Of a stretch of 64,000 bases of DNA, positions 8,711-16,847 are shown piece by piece. Numbering within the stretch: the stretch's first letter is position 1; each line of letters starts with the position of its first letter. The stretch is taken from contig NZ_CP048810.1 of the NCBI RefSeq assembly GCF_013347965.1, forward strand, positions 3,471,501 to 3,535,500, given 5' to 3'. The DNA comes from Pseudomonas bijieensis (GTDB taxonomy: Bacteria > Pseudomonadota > Gammaproteobacteria > Pseudomonadales > Pseudomonadaceae). The translations under genes were made by a program, and so were the position numbers. The notes below the pieces were generated by a model. It was not told the origin of the DNA. It did no database searches and saw only the letters and a program-made list of their open reading frames with translations.

Positions 8711-8803
8711 TGTGGGAGCGAGCCCGCTCGCGATGGCGGTGTATCTGCCAATATTGATGTCGGCTGATCCGGCGCTATCGCGAGCAGGCTCGCTCCCACA
8801 GGG
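8711..8803. repeat. REP doublet (inverted pair) between amaA and amaB
   Basis: GTGGGAGCGAGCCCGCTCGC and GCGAGCAGGCTCGCTCCCAC enclose a spacer with the shared ATTGATGT core. It separates amaB from amaA within the probable operon and could stabilise the upstream amaB message. Confidence 0.92.
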
Positions 8804-8821
8804 AATTCCGTTGACTCAGCC

Positions 8822-10312
8822 TCAGTCGAAGGTAATCCCCTGCGCCAACGGCAACTCCAGCGAGTAGTTCACGGTGTTGGTCTGACGACGCATGTAGCCG
8901 CGCCATGCGTCGGAACCGGATTCGCGACCGCCGCCGGTTTCTTTCTCACCGCCGAATGCACCGCCGATTTCCGCGCCGCTCGGGCCGATGTTGACGTTGG
9001 CGATGCCGCAGTCGCTGCCCACCGCCGACATGAACTGCTCGGCTTCACGCACGTCGGTGGTGAAGATGCAGGACGACAGGCCTTGGGGCACGGCGTTGTT
9101 CAGGTGCAGGGCCTCGGCAAAGTCCTTGTAGCCGACCACGTACAGGATCGGGGCGAAGGTTTCGCTACGCACCACATCACTCTGCTCCGGCATCTCGACG
9201 ATGGCCGGCGAGACGTAATAGGCATTCGGGAACTGGTCTTCAAGCTGGCGCTTGCCACCAAATACTCGCCCGCCTTCGCTCAAGGCCTGCTCCAGCGCAT
9301 CCTGCATGTTGTCGAAGCTGTGTTTGTCGATCAGCGGCCCGACCAGATTGCCTTCCAGCGGGTGACCGATGCGCACTTTCGAATAGGCGGCCTTGAGGCG
9401 GGTGACGATTTCTTCCTTCACCGACTCGTGGGCAATCAGCCGGCGCAGGGTGGTGCAACGCTGGCCGGCGGTGCCGACGGCGCTGAACAGGATGGCGCGC
9501 ACGGCCATATCCAGGTCGGCGCTCGGGGCCAGGATCATGGCGTTGTTGCCGCCCAGCTCCAGAATGCTGCGGGCGAAGCGCGCGGCGACTTTCGGCGCCA
9601 CTTCACGGCCCATGCGGGTGCTGCCGGTGGCGCTGATCAAGGCCACGCGCGGGTCATCCACCAATGCTTCACCGGCATCGCGACCACCAATGATCACCTG
9701 GCTCAGGTACGGCGGTGCATCGCTGAAGTTCTTCAGTACACGCTCGAACAACGCCTGGCACGCCAGGGCAGTGAGCGGAGTCTTTTCCGACGGTTTCCAG
9801 ATCACCGCGTTACCGCACACCAGGGCCAGCGTAGTGTTCCAGGCCCAGACCGCGACGGGGAAGTTGAAGGCACTGATCACCCCGACCACGCCCAGCGGGT
9901 GCCAGGACTCACGCATGTGGTGGCCCGGACGCTCGGAGGCGATGGTCAGGCCGTACAACTGGCGGGACAGGCCGACGGCGAAGTCGCAGATGTCGATCAT
10001 CTCTTGCACTTCACCCAGGCCTTCCTGGGTGATCTTGCCAGCTTCCCACGACACCAGTTCGCCAAGGTCAGCCTTGTATTCACGCAACAGGTCACCGAAT
10101 TGACGTACCAGCTCGCCACGACGCGGGGCCGGCACCTGGCGCCACAGGTCGAAAGCGTGTTCGGCACGGCTGACCTGCTGCTCGACTTCAGCCGCGCCTT
10201 CCCAGTTCACGGCGCCGATGCGACTGCCATCAATGGGCGAATGCACCGGTTGTGTGCCGTTCTGGTACAGGGCCGAGTCGACGCCCAGGCGATCAAGCAA
10301 TGCAGCAACCAT
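8822..10312 (-). CDS. amaB: L-piperideine-6-carboxylate (2-aminoadipate semialdehyde) dehydrogenase AmaB
   Basis: A 496-aa NAD-dependent aldehyde dehydrogenase. The active-site glutamate lies in LELGGNNA and the nucleophilic cysteine in GQRCTT; FNFPVAVW and PSGAEIGGAFGGEKETGGGRESG are typical of the ALDH7/antiquitin branch. ATG at 10312 is preferred over the upstream GTG at 10327 because GAGGAA lies about seven bases before it. In P. putida the enzyme converts piperideine-6-carboxylate to 2-aminoadipate in lysine catabolism. It is transcribed leftward ahead of amaA and divergently from a LysR regulator. Confidence 0.88.
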   Translation of the reverse strand: MVAALLDRLGVDSALYQNGTQPVHSPIDGSRIGAVNWEGAAEVEQQVSRAEHAFDLWRQVPAPRRGELVRQFGDLLREYKADLGELVSWEAGKITQEGLGEVQEMIDICDFAVGLSRQLYGLTIASERPGHHMRESWHPLGVVGVISAFNFPVAVWAWNTTLALVCGNAVIWKPSEKTPLTALACQALFERVLKNFSDAPPYLSQVIIGGRDAGEALVDDPRVALISATGSTRMGREVAPKVAARFARSILELGGNNAMILAPSADLDMAVRAILFSAVGTAGQRCTTLRRLIAHESVKEEIVTRLKAAYSKVRIGHPLEGNLVGPLIDKHSFDNMQDALEQALSEGGRVFGGKRQLEDQFPNAYYVSPAIVEMPEQSDVVRSETFAPILYVVGYKDFAEALHLNNAVPQGLSSCIFTTDVREAEQFMSAVGSDCGIANVNIGPSGAEIGGAFGGEKETGGGRESGSDAWRGYMRRQTNTVNYSLELPLAQGITFD

Positions 10313-10490
10313 GGAAAATTTCCTCACACGAAAGACAAAGAATTGGCAGCCGGACGAATACGGCTGATCAGACCTGTAGTTGTAGCTGGCCCGAGACTTG
10401 CCAACAAACGACCTTTAAGCGAGATATCATTCCGTTTATTCATGCTGGCCATGACCGGATAAGCAGAGCCACAAGAAATAAGGCCTCATC

Positions 10491-11402
10491 ATGCTCAATA
10501 AACGCTATTTGCCGTCGATCACGGCACTGCAGTGCTTCGAAGCGGTGACCCGCCACCTGAGCTTCACCCGCGCCGCCGAAGAGCTGAACCTGACCCAGAG
10601 CGCAGTCAGCAAGCAGGTCGCGCAATTGGAAGAGTTGCTGCAGCATTTGCTGTTCCGGCGCATACGCCGCCGCTTGCAACTGACGCCAGCCGGAGACTTG
10701 TACCTGGGAGAAGTGCGAAAAATCCTCACGCAGGTGGAGATGTCTACCCATTACCTGCGCTCCTACGGCGGCGATACCGAAGTCCTGCGCGTTTCCACTC
10801 CCCCGACCTTCGGTGCCCGCTGGCTGGTCCCGCGCCTGAAGGGCTGGCGACTGCGGCATCCGACGATTCACCTGGATCTGTGCAGCGAGCAGGAGGCCGA
10901 CGATCTGCTGCAAGGGCGCAGCGACCTGGCGTTCTATTTCGGCCAGGGCTCACGGCCCGGCACCGAATCCCTGAAGCTGTTTGGCGAAGAACTGGTGCCG
11001 GTCTGCGCGCCCGGCAGCCTGCCTGAGCAGCCTTTTACCGACCCGACCCAACTGGCCGAGCTGGTGCTTTTGCAAAATGCCTCGCGCCCCCAGGCCTGGC
11101 ACGACTGGTTCGACAACCAGGGCTATCACACCGAACACAGCTACCACGGGCCGCGCTTCGAAACCTTCTACATGTGCATTCGTGCCGCCCAGGTTGGCTG
11201 TGGCGTAGCCTTACTGCCGCGTTTTTTGGTGGAAGAAGAATTGGCCGACGGCAAGTTGGTCATTCCCTGGCCTCATGCGATGCCCAGCACCAACGCCTAC
11301 TACCTGGCCTACCCGGAACATTCGGCGGAAGTGCCCAAGGTGCGGCTTTTTGTCGAGTGGATGCTGGAGCAGATCGACAACCCGGATGGACTGCAGCAAT
11401 AA
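10491..11402 (+). CDS. LysR-family transcriptional regulator, probably of amaBA
   Basis: A 303-aa regulator with an N-terminal winged helix-turn-helix (residues about 8-66: LQCFEAVTRHLSFTRAAEEL, then LTQSAVSKQVAQLEELL). A GcvA-type effector-binding domain follows. It is divergent from amaB across a 178-bp intergenic region, the usual LysR arrangement for controlling the neighbour. The same gene order is found at the P. putida amaA-amaB locus. The effector (pipecolate, piperideine-6-carboxylate or aminoadipate) is not deducible from sequence. Confidence 0.85.
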   Translation: MLNKRYLPSITALQCFEAVTRHLSFTRAAEELNLTQSAVSKQVAQLEELLQHLLFRRIRRRLQLTPAGDLYLGEVRKILTQVEMSTHYLRSYGGDTEVLRVSTPPTFGARWLVPRLKGWRLRHPTIHLDLCSEQEADDLLQGRSDLAFYFGQGSRPGTESLKLFGEELVPVCAPGSLPEQPFTDPTQLAELVLLQNASRPQAWHDWFDNQGYHTEHSYHGPRFETFYMCIRAAQVGCGVALLPRFLVEEELADGKLVIPWPHAMPSTNAYYLAYPEHSAEVPKVRLFVEWMLEQIDNPDGLQQ

Positions 11403-11544
11403 GCCATGGATGACGTTCATGGCCAAAAAAGCTTCAGTGACCAAAAAAAACTGGCAATCATCATGAGTGATATGCGCCACTAACCCCTTCACCAACCGCA
11501 GCACCCCGCCGCCTACCGCAGCGGCCTGTCTGGAGATTCCCGTT

Positions 11545-12771
11545 ATGAGCGAGAGCGTATTTGCCGATCGTATCGTGCAGAACCTGCTCGACACCGACTT
11601 CTACAAACTGACGATGATGCAGGCAGTGCTGCACAACTACCCCAACGTCGAAGTCGAGTGGGAATTTCGTTGCCGCAACAGCGAGGACTTGCGCCCGTAC
11701 CTGGCGGAGATCCGCTTCCAGATCGAGCGCCTGGCCGAGTTGAGCCTGAGCGCCGACCAGTTGGGCTTCCTGGAGCGTATCAGCTTCCTCAAACCGGACT
11801 TCCTGCGTTTCCTGGGACTGTTTCGCTTCAACCTGCGCTACGTCCACACCGGTATCGACAACGGTGAACTGTTTATCCGCCTGCGCGGGCCGTGGCTGCA
11901 CGTGATTCTGTTCGAAGTGCCGCTGCTGGCGATTGTCAGCGAGGTACGCAACCGCTATCGCTACCGTGAAATTGTCCTGGAACAGGCCCGCGAGCAGTTG
12001 TATCGCAAGTTCGACTGGCTGAGCGCCAACGCCAGCGCCGAAGAGCTGTCCGAGCTGCAAGTCGCGGACTTCGGCACCCGCCGTCGTTTTTCCTTCCGCG
12101 TCCAGGAAGAAGTGGTCAACGTGCTCAAGCACGACTTCCCGGGGCGTTTCGTTGGCACCAGCAACGTGCACCTGTCCCGTGAGCTGGACATGAAACCGCT
12201 GGGCACCATGGCCCATGAATGGATCATGGCCCACCAGCAACTGGGCCCGCGACTGATCGACAGCCAGATCGCCGCCCTCGATTGCTGGGTGCGCGAGTAC
12301 CGCGGTCTGCTGGGGATCGCCCTGACCGACTGCATCACCATGGACGCCTTCCTCAAGGATTTCGATCTGTTCTTCGCCAAGCTGTTCGACGGTTTGCGCC
12401 ACGACTCCGGCGACCCGGTGATCTGGGCCGAAAAAGCCATCGCCCACTATCACAAGCTCGGCATCGACCCGATGAGCAAGACCCTGGTGTTCTCCGATAG
12501 CCTGACATTGCCCAAATGCCTGGAGATTTTTCGGGCATTGCGTGGTCGCATTAATGTCAGCTTCGGTATTGGCACCAACCTGACGTGTGACATTCCAGGT
12601 GTAGAGCCGATGAGCATCGTGCTTAAAATGATCAGCTGTGACGGGCAACCCGTGGCCAAGATTTCAGACGAGCCCGGCAAGACCCACTGCAAGGACCCGA
12701 ATTTCGTCGCCTACATGCGACACGTTTTCCAAGTACCTGCCGCCCTTTCTGACACATCAAGCAAGGAGTGA
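11545..12771 (+). CDS. pncB: Nicotinate phosphoribosyltransferase
   Basis: A 408-aa enzyme of the Preiss-Handler NAD salvage pathway. It joins nicotinate to PRPP with ATP hydrolysis to give nicotinate mononucleotide. Recognised segments are [20 protein letters not shown] near the start, [14 protein letters not shown] with the phosphorylatable-His region, and [17 protein letters not shown]. The start at 11545 ([10 protein letters not shown]) is chosen because TGGAGATTCCCGTT provides a ribosome-binding site; the longer frame from 11467 has none. It is followed by nadE after four bases, forming a two-gene NAD operon. Confidence 0.95.
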   Translation: MSESVFADRIVQNLLDTDFYKLTMMQAVLHNYPNVEVEWEFRCRNSEDLRPYLAEIRFQIERLAELSLSADQLGFLERISFLKPDFLRFLGLFRFNLRYVHTGIDNGELFIRLRGPWLHVILFEVPLLAIVSEVRNRYRYREIVLEQAREQLYRKFDWLSANASAEELSELQVADFGTRRRFSFRVQEEVVNVLKHDFPGRFVGTSNVHLSRELDMKPLGTMAHEWIMAHQQLGPRLIDSQIAALDCWVREYRGLLGIALTDCITMDAFLKDFDLFFAKLFDGLRHDSGDPVIWAEKAIAHYHKLGIDPMSKTLVFSDSLTLPKCLEIFRALRGRINVSFGIGTNLTCDIPGVEPMSIVLKMISCDGQPVAKISDEPGKTHCKDPNFVAYMRHVFQVPAALSDTSSKE

Positions 12772-12775
12772 ATTC

Positions 12776-13603
12776 ATGCAAGCCGTACAGCGTGAGATTG
12801 CTGAACAGCTCAAGGTCCAGCCGCCGTTCGCCGATGACGCCGCCCTCAAGGCCGAAATCGCCCGCCGAGTGAGCTTTATCCAGGATTGCCTGGTCAACTC
12901 CGGGCTCAAGTCCCTTGTACTGGGCATCAGTGGCGGGGTCGACTCGTTGACCGCCGGTCTGCTGGCCCAACGAGCCATGCGCGAACTACGGGAGAAAACC
13001 GGCAACACCGCCTACAAGTTCATCGCCGTGCGCCTGCCGTACGAAACCCAGTTCGACGAACATGAAGCGCAAGCCTGTGTGGACTTCATCGATCCGGACG
13101 AGCGTCATACCGTCAACATCGGTCCGGCGGTCAAAGCCTTGGCCGAGCAGGTCGCAGCGTTCGAAGGCAAGGCAGCGGTGTCGCGGGATTTCGTGCTGGG
13201 CAATACCAAGGCGCGGATGCGCATGGTGGCGCAATACACCATCGCGGGCACCGAGCAAGGCCTGGTGATCGGTACTGATCATGCAGCCGAAGCGGTGATG
13301 GGCTTCTTCACCAAGTTCGGTGACGGTGCTTGCGACTTGGCCCCGCTCAGCGGCCTGGTGAAAAACCAGGTCCGGGCCATTGCCCGAGACTTCGGCGCAC
13401 CGGAATCGCTGGTGGAAAAAGTCCCCACCGCCGATCTCGAAGACCTGTCGCCAGGCAAGCCGGACGAAGCCTCCCACGGTGTGACCTACGCCGAGATCGA
13501 TGCTTTCCTGCACGGCGAGCCGGTGCGGGACGAGGCGTTCAGGATCATTTGCGACACTTACCGCAAGACCGAGCACAAGCGGGTGATGCCGTACGCGCCG
13601 TGA
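12776..13603 (+). CDS. nadE: Ammonia-dependent NAD+ synthetase
   Basis: A 275-aa N-type ATP pyrophosphatase that amidates nicotinate adenine dinucleotide to NAD+. It has the P-loop SGGVDS, the [13 protein letters not shown] segment and the [17 protein letters not shown] metal/ATP region typical of the ammonia-dependent form. No glutaminase domain is attached. An AAGGAG box overlaps the pncB stop region seven bases before the ATG, so it is translated with pncB. Confidence 0.95.
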   Translation: MQAVQREIAEQLKVQPPFADDAALKAEIARRVSFIQDCLVNSGLKSLVLGISGGVDSLTAGLLAQRAMRELREKTGNTAYKFIAVRLPYETQFDEHEAQACVDFIDPDERHTVNIGPAVKALAEQVAAFEGKAAVSRDFVLGNTKARMRMVAQYTIAGTEQGLVIGTDHAAEAVMGFFTKFGDGACDLAPLSGLVKNQVRAIARDFGAPESLVEKVPTADLEDLSPGKPDEASHGVTYAEIDAFLHGEPVRDEAFRIICDTYRKTEHKRVMPYAP

Positions 13604-13612
13604 CCGGCAGTC

Positions 13613-13706
13613 CCTGTGGGAGCGAGCCTGCTCGCGATAACGGTGGATCAGTTTGCATTGATGTTGAATGTGCCGCAGCCATCGCGAGCAGGCTCGCTCC
13701 CACAGG
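13613..13706. repeat. REP doublet (inverted pair)
   Basis: GTGGGAGCGAGCCTGCTCGC and its mirror GCGAGCAGGCTCGCTCCCAC enclose a spacer with GCATTGATGTTG. It lies directly after nadE, upstream of the shared terminator. Confidence 0.92.
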
Positions 13707-13728
13707 AGATGCGATTATTGGCCGGACA

Positions 13729-13761
13729 CAAAAAAGCGCCCTGCACGGGGGCGCTTTTTTG
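13729..13761. terminator. Bidirectional terminator between nadE and azu
   Basis: AAAAAAGCGCCC pairs with GGGCGCTTTTTT around a short loop. T runs follow on both strands, so the hairpin can end both the rightward pncB-nadE and the leftward azu transcripts. Confidence 0.9.
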
Positions 13762-13774
13762 ATGCCGAAGCGGG

Positions 13775-14221
13775 TTACTTCAGGGTAACAGTGCCTTTCA
13801 TCATCGAGATGTGGCCTGGGAACGAGCAGAAGAAGCCGTACTTTTCAGCGGCATCCAGTTTCGATACGTCGAAAGTCACCGAGTCTTTCTCCCCGGCACC
13901 AATGATTTTGGTGTGAGCGATGACGCGAGCGTCATTTTCTTTCAGGTAGTTCTTGTCGATACCGGCGGCCAGGCCATCGGTGGCGATCGGCTGCATGTCA
14001 GCCTCTTTGCTCAGCACCCAGTTATGGCCCATGACGTTTTTCGGCAAGCTGCCCGAGTGAGTCAGCTCAACGGTGAACGTCTTGCAGCTCTTGTCGATCT
14101 CGATGGCCTTGGTGTTGAAGGACATCTGGTCGGTCGAATCGATGGTGGTCTTGCACTCCGCTGCCATCAGTTGGCTGCTGGCCAGCGTCAACAGGGATAC
14201 TGCAACAAGTTTGGCAAACAT
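13775..14221 (-). CDS. azu: Azurin, type 1 blue copper protein
   Basis: A 148-aa precursor: a ~20-residue signal peptide ([20 protein letters not shown]) followed by the 128-aa mature protein beginning [10 protein letters not shown]. The copper ligands are visible: His in VMGHNW, then Cys, His and Met in [14 protein letters not shown] (the His46, Cys112, His117, Met121 set). Azurin shuttles electrons in the periplasm, for example in denitrification or peroxide reduction. The ATG at 14221 has GGAG seven bases upstream; the longer frame to 14371 is untranslated leader. A possible ANR site lies upstream. Confidence 0.96.
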   Translation of the reverse strand: MFAKLVAVSLLTLASSQLMAAECKTTIDSTDQMSFNTKAIEIDKSCKTFTVELTHSGSLPKNVMGHNWVLSKEADMQPIATDGLAAGIDKNYLKENDARVIAHTKIIGAGEKDSVTFDVSKLDAAEKYGFFCSFPGHISMMKGTVTLK

Positions 14222-14293
14222 CGTGAATCTCCAAGGCATGGTTAACAAAATTCCGTCAAAGGGGAAGACTGCCTGAATTTGAGACAAGTTCCT

Positions 14294-14307
14294 ATGACCT
14301 GAATCAA
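14294..14307 (-). promoter_or_regulatory. Possible ANR/FNR box upstream of azu
   Basis: On the minus strand TTGAT-TCAG-GTCAT matches the ANR/FNR consensus TTGAT-N4-RTCAA at nine of ten positions. It is 73 bases upstream of the azu start codon, compatible with class II activation. In P. aeruginosa azurin expression is under ANR control, so the site is plausible, though the right half is imperfect. Confidence 0.42.
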
Positions 14308-14412
14308 ACATTGTATACAACTTAAGGCTATCAGCCTGATGGACACAATCAACCAGCCAGAGGAATGACACCTCTCTATGATTGGCCCCATCACCTCTCT
14401 GGAGCGCCCATC

Positions 14413-14502
14413 ATGAACCTCAACAGCCTGTTGTGCAGCTTGCTCGCCGCCTATGCCTGCGGCGCCAGTGGTACCTACGAAAAACCCCAACGCGAGGTTT
14501 AA
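14413..14502 (+). CDS. Possible 29-aa small protein
   Basis: An ATG with GGAG eight bases upstream opens a 29-codon frame reading MNLNSLLCSLLAAYACGASG, then a short polar tail with TYEKPQREV. The front half is hydrophobic and ends at a cysteine with small residues around it, like a very short secreted or lipoprotein-like peptide, but it lacks the usual basic N-terminus. It sits between azu and the LOG gene. No family is recognised and it may be chance. Confidence 0.3.
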   Translation: MNLNSLLCSLLAAYACGASGTYEKPQREV

Positions 14503-14563
14503 GTCCTTTGCGCAGCATAGGCCAGGCTTTACTCTGGATCGGTTACTGATCATGGAGTAAAGC

Positions 14564-15151
14564 ATGTCCATAGCATCCGTTTGTGTATTTTGCGGCGCCA
14601 GCACCGGCACCGATCCAACGTATCGTGAAGCGGCGCAGGCCCTGGGCCGGGCGTTGGCGGAACGAAAATTGACCCTGGTCTATGGTGGCGGAGCCGTCGG
14701 CCTGATGGGCATCGTCGCCGATGCGGCCCTGGCGGCCGGCGGCGAGGTCATCGGTATCATCCCGCAAAGCCTGAAGGACAAGGAAATCGGCCACGGCGGC
14801 CTGACCCGCCTGGAAGTGGTGGATGGCATGCATGCCCGCAAGGCGCGCATGGCCGAACTCAGCGATGCCTTCATCGCCCTGCCCGGCGGCCTCGGCACTC
14901 TGGAGGAGTTGTTCGAGGTCTGGACCTGGGGCCAGCTCGGCTACCACGGCAAGCCGCTGGGGCTGCTGGAAGTGAACGGTTTCTACAGCAAGCTCACCGG
15001 TTTTCTCGATCATATCGTCGGCGAAGGCTTCGTCCGCCCGCCCCATCGTGACATGCTGCAAGTGAGCCAATCACCGCACAACCTGCTCGATGCGCTGGAC
15101 GAATGGCAACCGTCCGTGCAGCCAAAGTGGGCCGAACAAAAACCCAGCTAA
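14564..15151 (+). CDS. LOG family protein (nucleotide 5'-monophosphate phosphoribohydrolase)
   Basis: A 195-aa Rossmann-like protein with the family signature PGGLGTLEE and the preceding [10 protein letters not shown] catalytic arginine segment, plus GGGAVGLMG near residue 42. The LOG family hydrolyses the N-glycosidic bond of cytokinin nucleotides or AMP-type substrates to release the base. In bacteria many members act as general purine nucleotide hydrolases and are often mis-annotated as lysine decarboxylases. GGAG lies eight bases before the ATG. It is followed by a small basic/acidic protein gene after 68 bp. Confidence 0.9.
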   Translation: MSIASVCVFCGASTGTDPTYREAAQALGRALAERKLTLVYGGGAVGLMGIVADAALAAGGEVIGIIPQSLKDKEIGHGGLTRLEVVDGMHARKARMAELSDAFIALPGGLGTLEELFEVWTWGQLGYHGKPLGLLEVNGFYSKLTGFLDHIVGEGFVRPPHRDMLQVSQSPHNLLDALDEWQPSVQPKWAEQKPS

Positions 15152-15219
15152 CGGCTCGGCCCCGATACAGGGCAGAATACGCGCCGCTCTACCTCACCTT
15201 CGACCCCAGAGGATCGCCC

Positions 15220-15408
15220 ATGGCTAAACCCAATTATTCCTTCGCCAAACGTCAGAGAGACCTGGCCAAGGAGCAGAAGAAAGAGGAAAAGCTGCAGCGC
15301 AAGAAAGCCACAGCTGAAGAAGAAGCCGCACTGAGCCCGGATACCGAAGGCGAAGTAGCAGCAGAACATGACGTCGATGCACCGAAAGATCAGGCACCCG
15401 ACGCCTGA
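15220..15408 (+). CDS. Small charged protein of unknown function
   Basis: A 62-aa protein starting MAKPNYSFAKRQRDLAKEQK. The first 30 residues are strongly basic and helix-forming; the last 25 are acidic (EEEAALSPDTEGEVAAEHD). AGAGGA lies about seven bases upstream of the ATG at 15220, which is preferred to the upstream start at 15103 overlapping the LOG gene. The N-terminal repeat of K and E residues suggests a coiled or disordered protein that might bind nucleic acid, but no function is recognised. Probably co-transcribed with the LOG gene. Confidence 0.65.
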   Translation: MAKPNYSFAKRQRDLAKEQKKEEKLQRKKATAEEEAALSPDTEGEVAAEHDVDAPKDQAPDA

Positions 15409-15425
15409 TACCCCATCTTGTGTCC

Positions 15426-15452
15426 AGGGCCGACAGCCCCGCTGTCGACCCT
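15426..15452. terminator. Stem-loop between convergent genes
   Basis: AGGGCCGACAGC and GCTGTCGACCCT form a 12-position stem with one mismatch and a three-base loop. It lies between the small charged-protein gene and the Nudix gene and touches the Nudix stop codon. There is no T run, so termination would be inefficient. Confidence 0.45.
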
Positions 15453-15829
15453 TACAATCCCAGCGCCTTGGTAATCGACAGGCGATAACCGACAGGCAGG
15501 TTCACCGGCAACTGGCCCGGCGCGAACAGCCCGATCTCTTTGTGCTCATGACTGACGATCGGCACGAAACCGCCCAGCAACTGGCAGCGGTACGTGGAGA
15601 TGAAGACGTGCTTGCCGGGAATGACCTCGAACAGGTACGAATCCAACGGCTCCCCTACACTCACCTCAACCGCCAGCTCCTCGGCAATTTCCCGCGCCAG
15701 ACATTGCGGCGCCGTTTCGCCCAGTTCGATCCGCCCACCGGGCAGTTCCCATTCGTCCCGTTCGTTGAGCATCAGCACAACCAGGCCTTCGGGGGATTGC
15801 AGCACGCCTTTGATGGACACCGGGAACAT
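15452..15829 (-). CDS. Nudix hydrolase
   Basis: A 125-aa Nudix-fold protein. The Nudix box GX5EX7REUXEEXGU is present at about residues 31-53: GGRIELGE, then REIAEELAVEV, with only the late Gly replaced by Ala. The family cleaves nucleoside diphosphates linked to another moiety, using Mg2+ held by the REXXEE glutamates. The substrate is not predictable. It is a single leftward gene bounded by a REP doublet upstream. Confidence 0.88.
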   Translation of the reverse strand: MFPVSIKGVLQSPEGLVVLMLNERDEWELPGGRIELGETAPQCLAREIAEELAVEVSVGEPLDSYLFEVIPGKHVFISTYRCQLLGGFVPIVSHEHKEIGLFAPGQLPVNLPVGYRLSITKALGL

Positions 15830-15853
15830 GCACCCTCCTTAGTTCGATACATA

Positions 15854-15947
15854 CTGTGGGAGCGAGCCTGCTCGCGATAGCGTCACGACAGTCAATTACA
15901 TGCTGGATGTGATGGCCTCATCGCGAGCAGGCTCGCTCCCACAAGGG
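15854..15947. repeat. REP doublet (inverted pair)
   Basis: GTGGGAGCGAGCCTGCTCGC and GCGAGCAGGCTCGCTCCCAC flank a spacer of about 45 bp in the short gap between the Nudix and transglutaminase genes. Confidence 0.92.
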
Positions 15948-15953
15948 AACGCT

Positions 15954-16847
15954 TCACGACTCCAGTGGCATCACCGTCACACGCACTTCAGGATCATGGG
16001 CACCGCCCCCCAGGATCACTCCCCGCAGCGGCGACACATCGGAAAAATCCCGGCCCCAGGCCAGAGTGATGTGTTCCAGGGCCGGCTGTACGTTGTTGGT
16101 CGGGTCGAAGTCCACCCAGCCCAACACCGGGCAATACACCGAGACCCAGGCATGGGACGCATCGGCGCCAATCAGCCGTGGCTGGCCGGGTGGCGGCTGG
16201 GTCAGCAGGTAGCCACTGACGTAACGCGCCGCCAAACCGCGAGAGCGCACACAAGCCAGCATCAGGTGAGCAAAGTCCTGGCATACGCCCCGCCGCCGCT
16301 CCAGCACCTCCACCAGCGGCGTTGCCACCTGGGTCGCCTCGGCATCGAAGGTGAACTCCTCGAAAATTTTCTCCATCAGCGCTCGAACCCCCACCATCAA
16401 GGGTCGCCCCGGCGGGAAGCAGCTTTCGGAAAACTCGACGAAACTGCGCTTGAGGTGCACATACGGTGACTCGAAACGGTAACGGCACGCCTCCAGCAGT
16501 GGCGCCGCGAGTGGCCGGCCACTGTAGGTCAGCGCGTTGCAGGTCGACTCCCAGGCCGGGGACAGGTTGAAATCCAGCTCGGGGCGAGCCAGCACCTCGA
16601 CACTCAAGCGAGCATTGACCAACAGCTCGTCATGGGGCCGTTCAAAGGCCAGGCGCGTCAGCGGGTTGCCGAACACATCCTGCTCATCGCGACGGATCGT
16701 CGGCTCCGGGCTGATCAGCAACTGTTGTTCGGTGCACCGCTGCCAGTCACAGGCGCGCGGCCACAAGTGAGCGAGTTGCTGGGCCAGGGACACCGGGCTG
16801 TCGTAGTGATAATGAGTGTCGTGGAGGATCTGGTAACGAGCGTTCAT
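15954..16847 (-). CDS. Transglutaminase-like cysteine peptidase-fold protein (third gene of the cluster)
   Basis: A 297-aa protein of the bacterial transglutaminase-like family (COG1305). The N-terminal beta-rich domain begins YQILHDTHYHYDSPVSLAQQ. The catalytic triad is visible: Cys in RRRGVCQDFAHL, His in GADASHAWVSVY and Asp in VDFDPTNN. No signal peptide is present, so it is cytoplasmic. Its ATG overlaps the stop of the ATP-grasp/alpha-E gene in a TGATG junction. In related clusters this protein is proposed to hydrolyse or transfer amide bonds made by the ATP-grasp partner; no substrate is established. Confidence 0.88.
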   Translation of the reverse strand: MNARYQILHDTHYHYDSPVSLAQQLAHLWPRACDWQRCTEQQLLISPEPTIRRDEQDVFGNPLTRLAFERPHDELLVNARLSVEVLARPELDFNLSPAWESTCNALTYSGRPLAAPLLEACRYRFESPYVHLKRSFVEFSESCFPPGRPLMVGVRALMEKIFEEFTFDAEATQVATPLVEVLERRRGVCQDFAHLMLACVRSRGLAARYVSGYLLTQPPPGQPRLIGADASHAWVSVYCPVLGWVDFDPTNNVQPALEHITLAWGRDFSDVSPLRGVILGGGAHDPEVRVTVMPLES

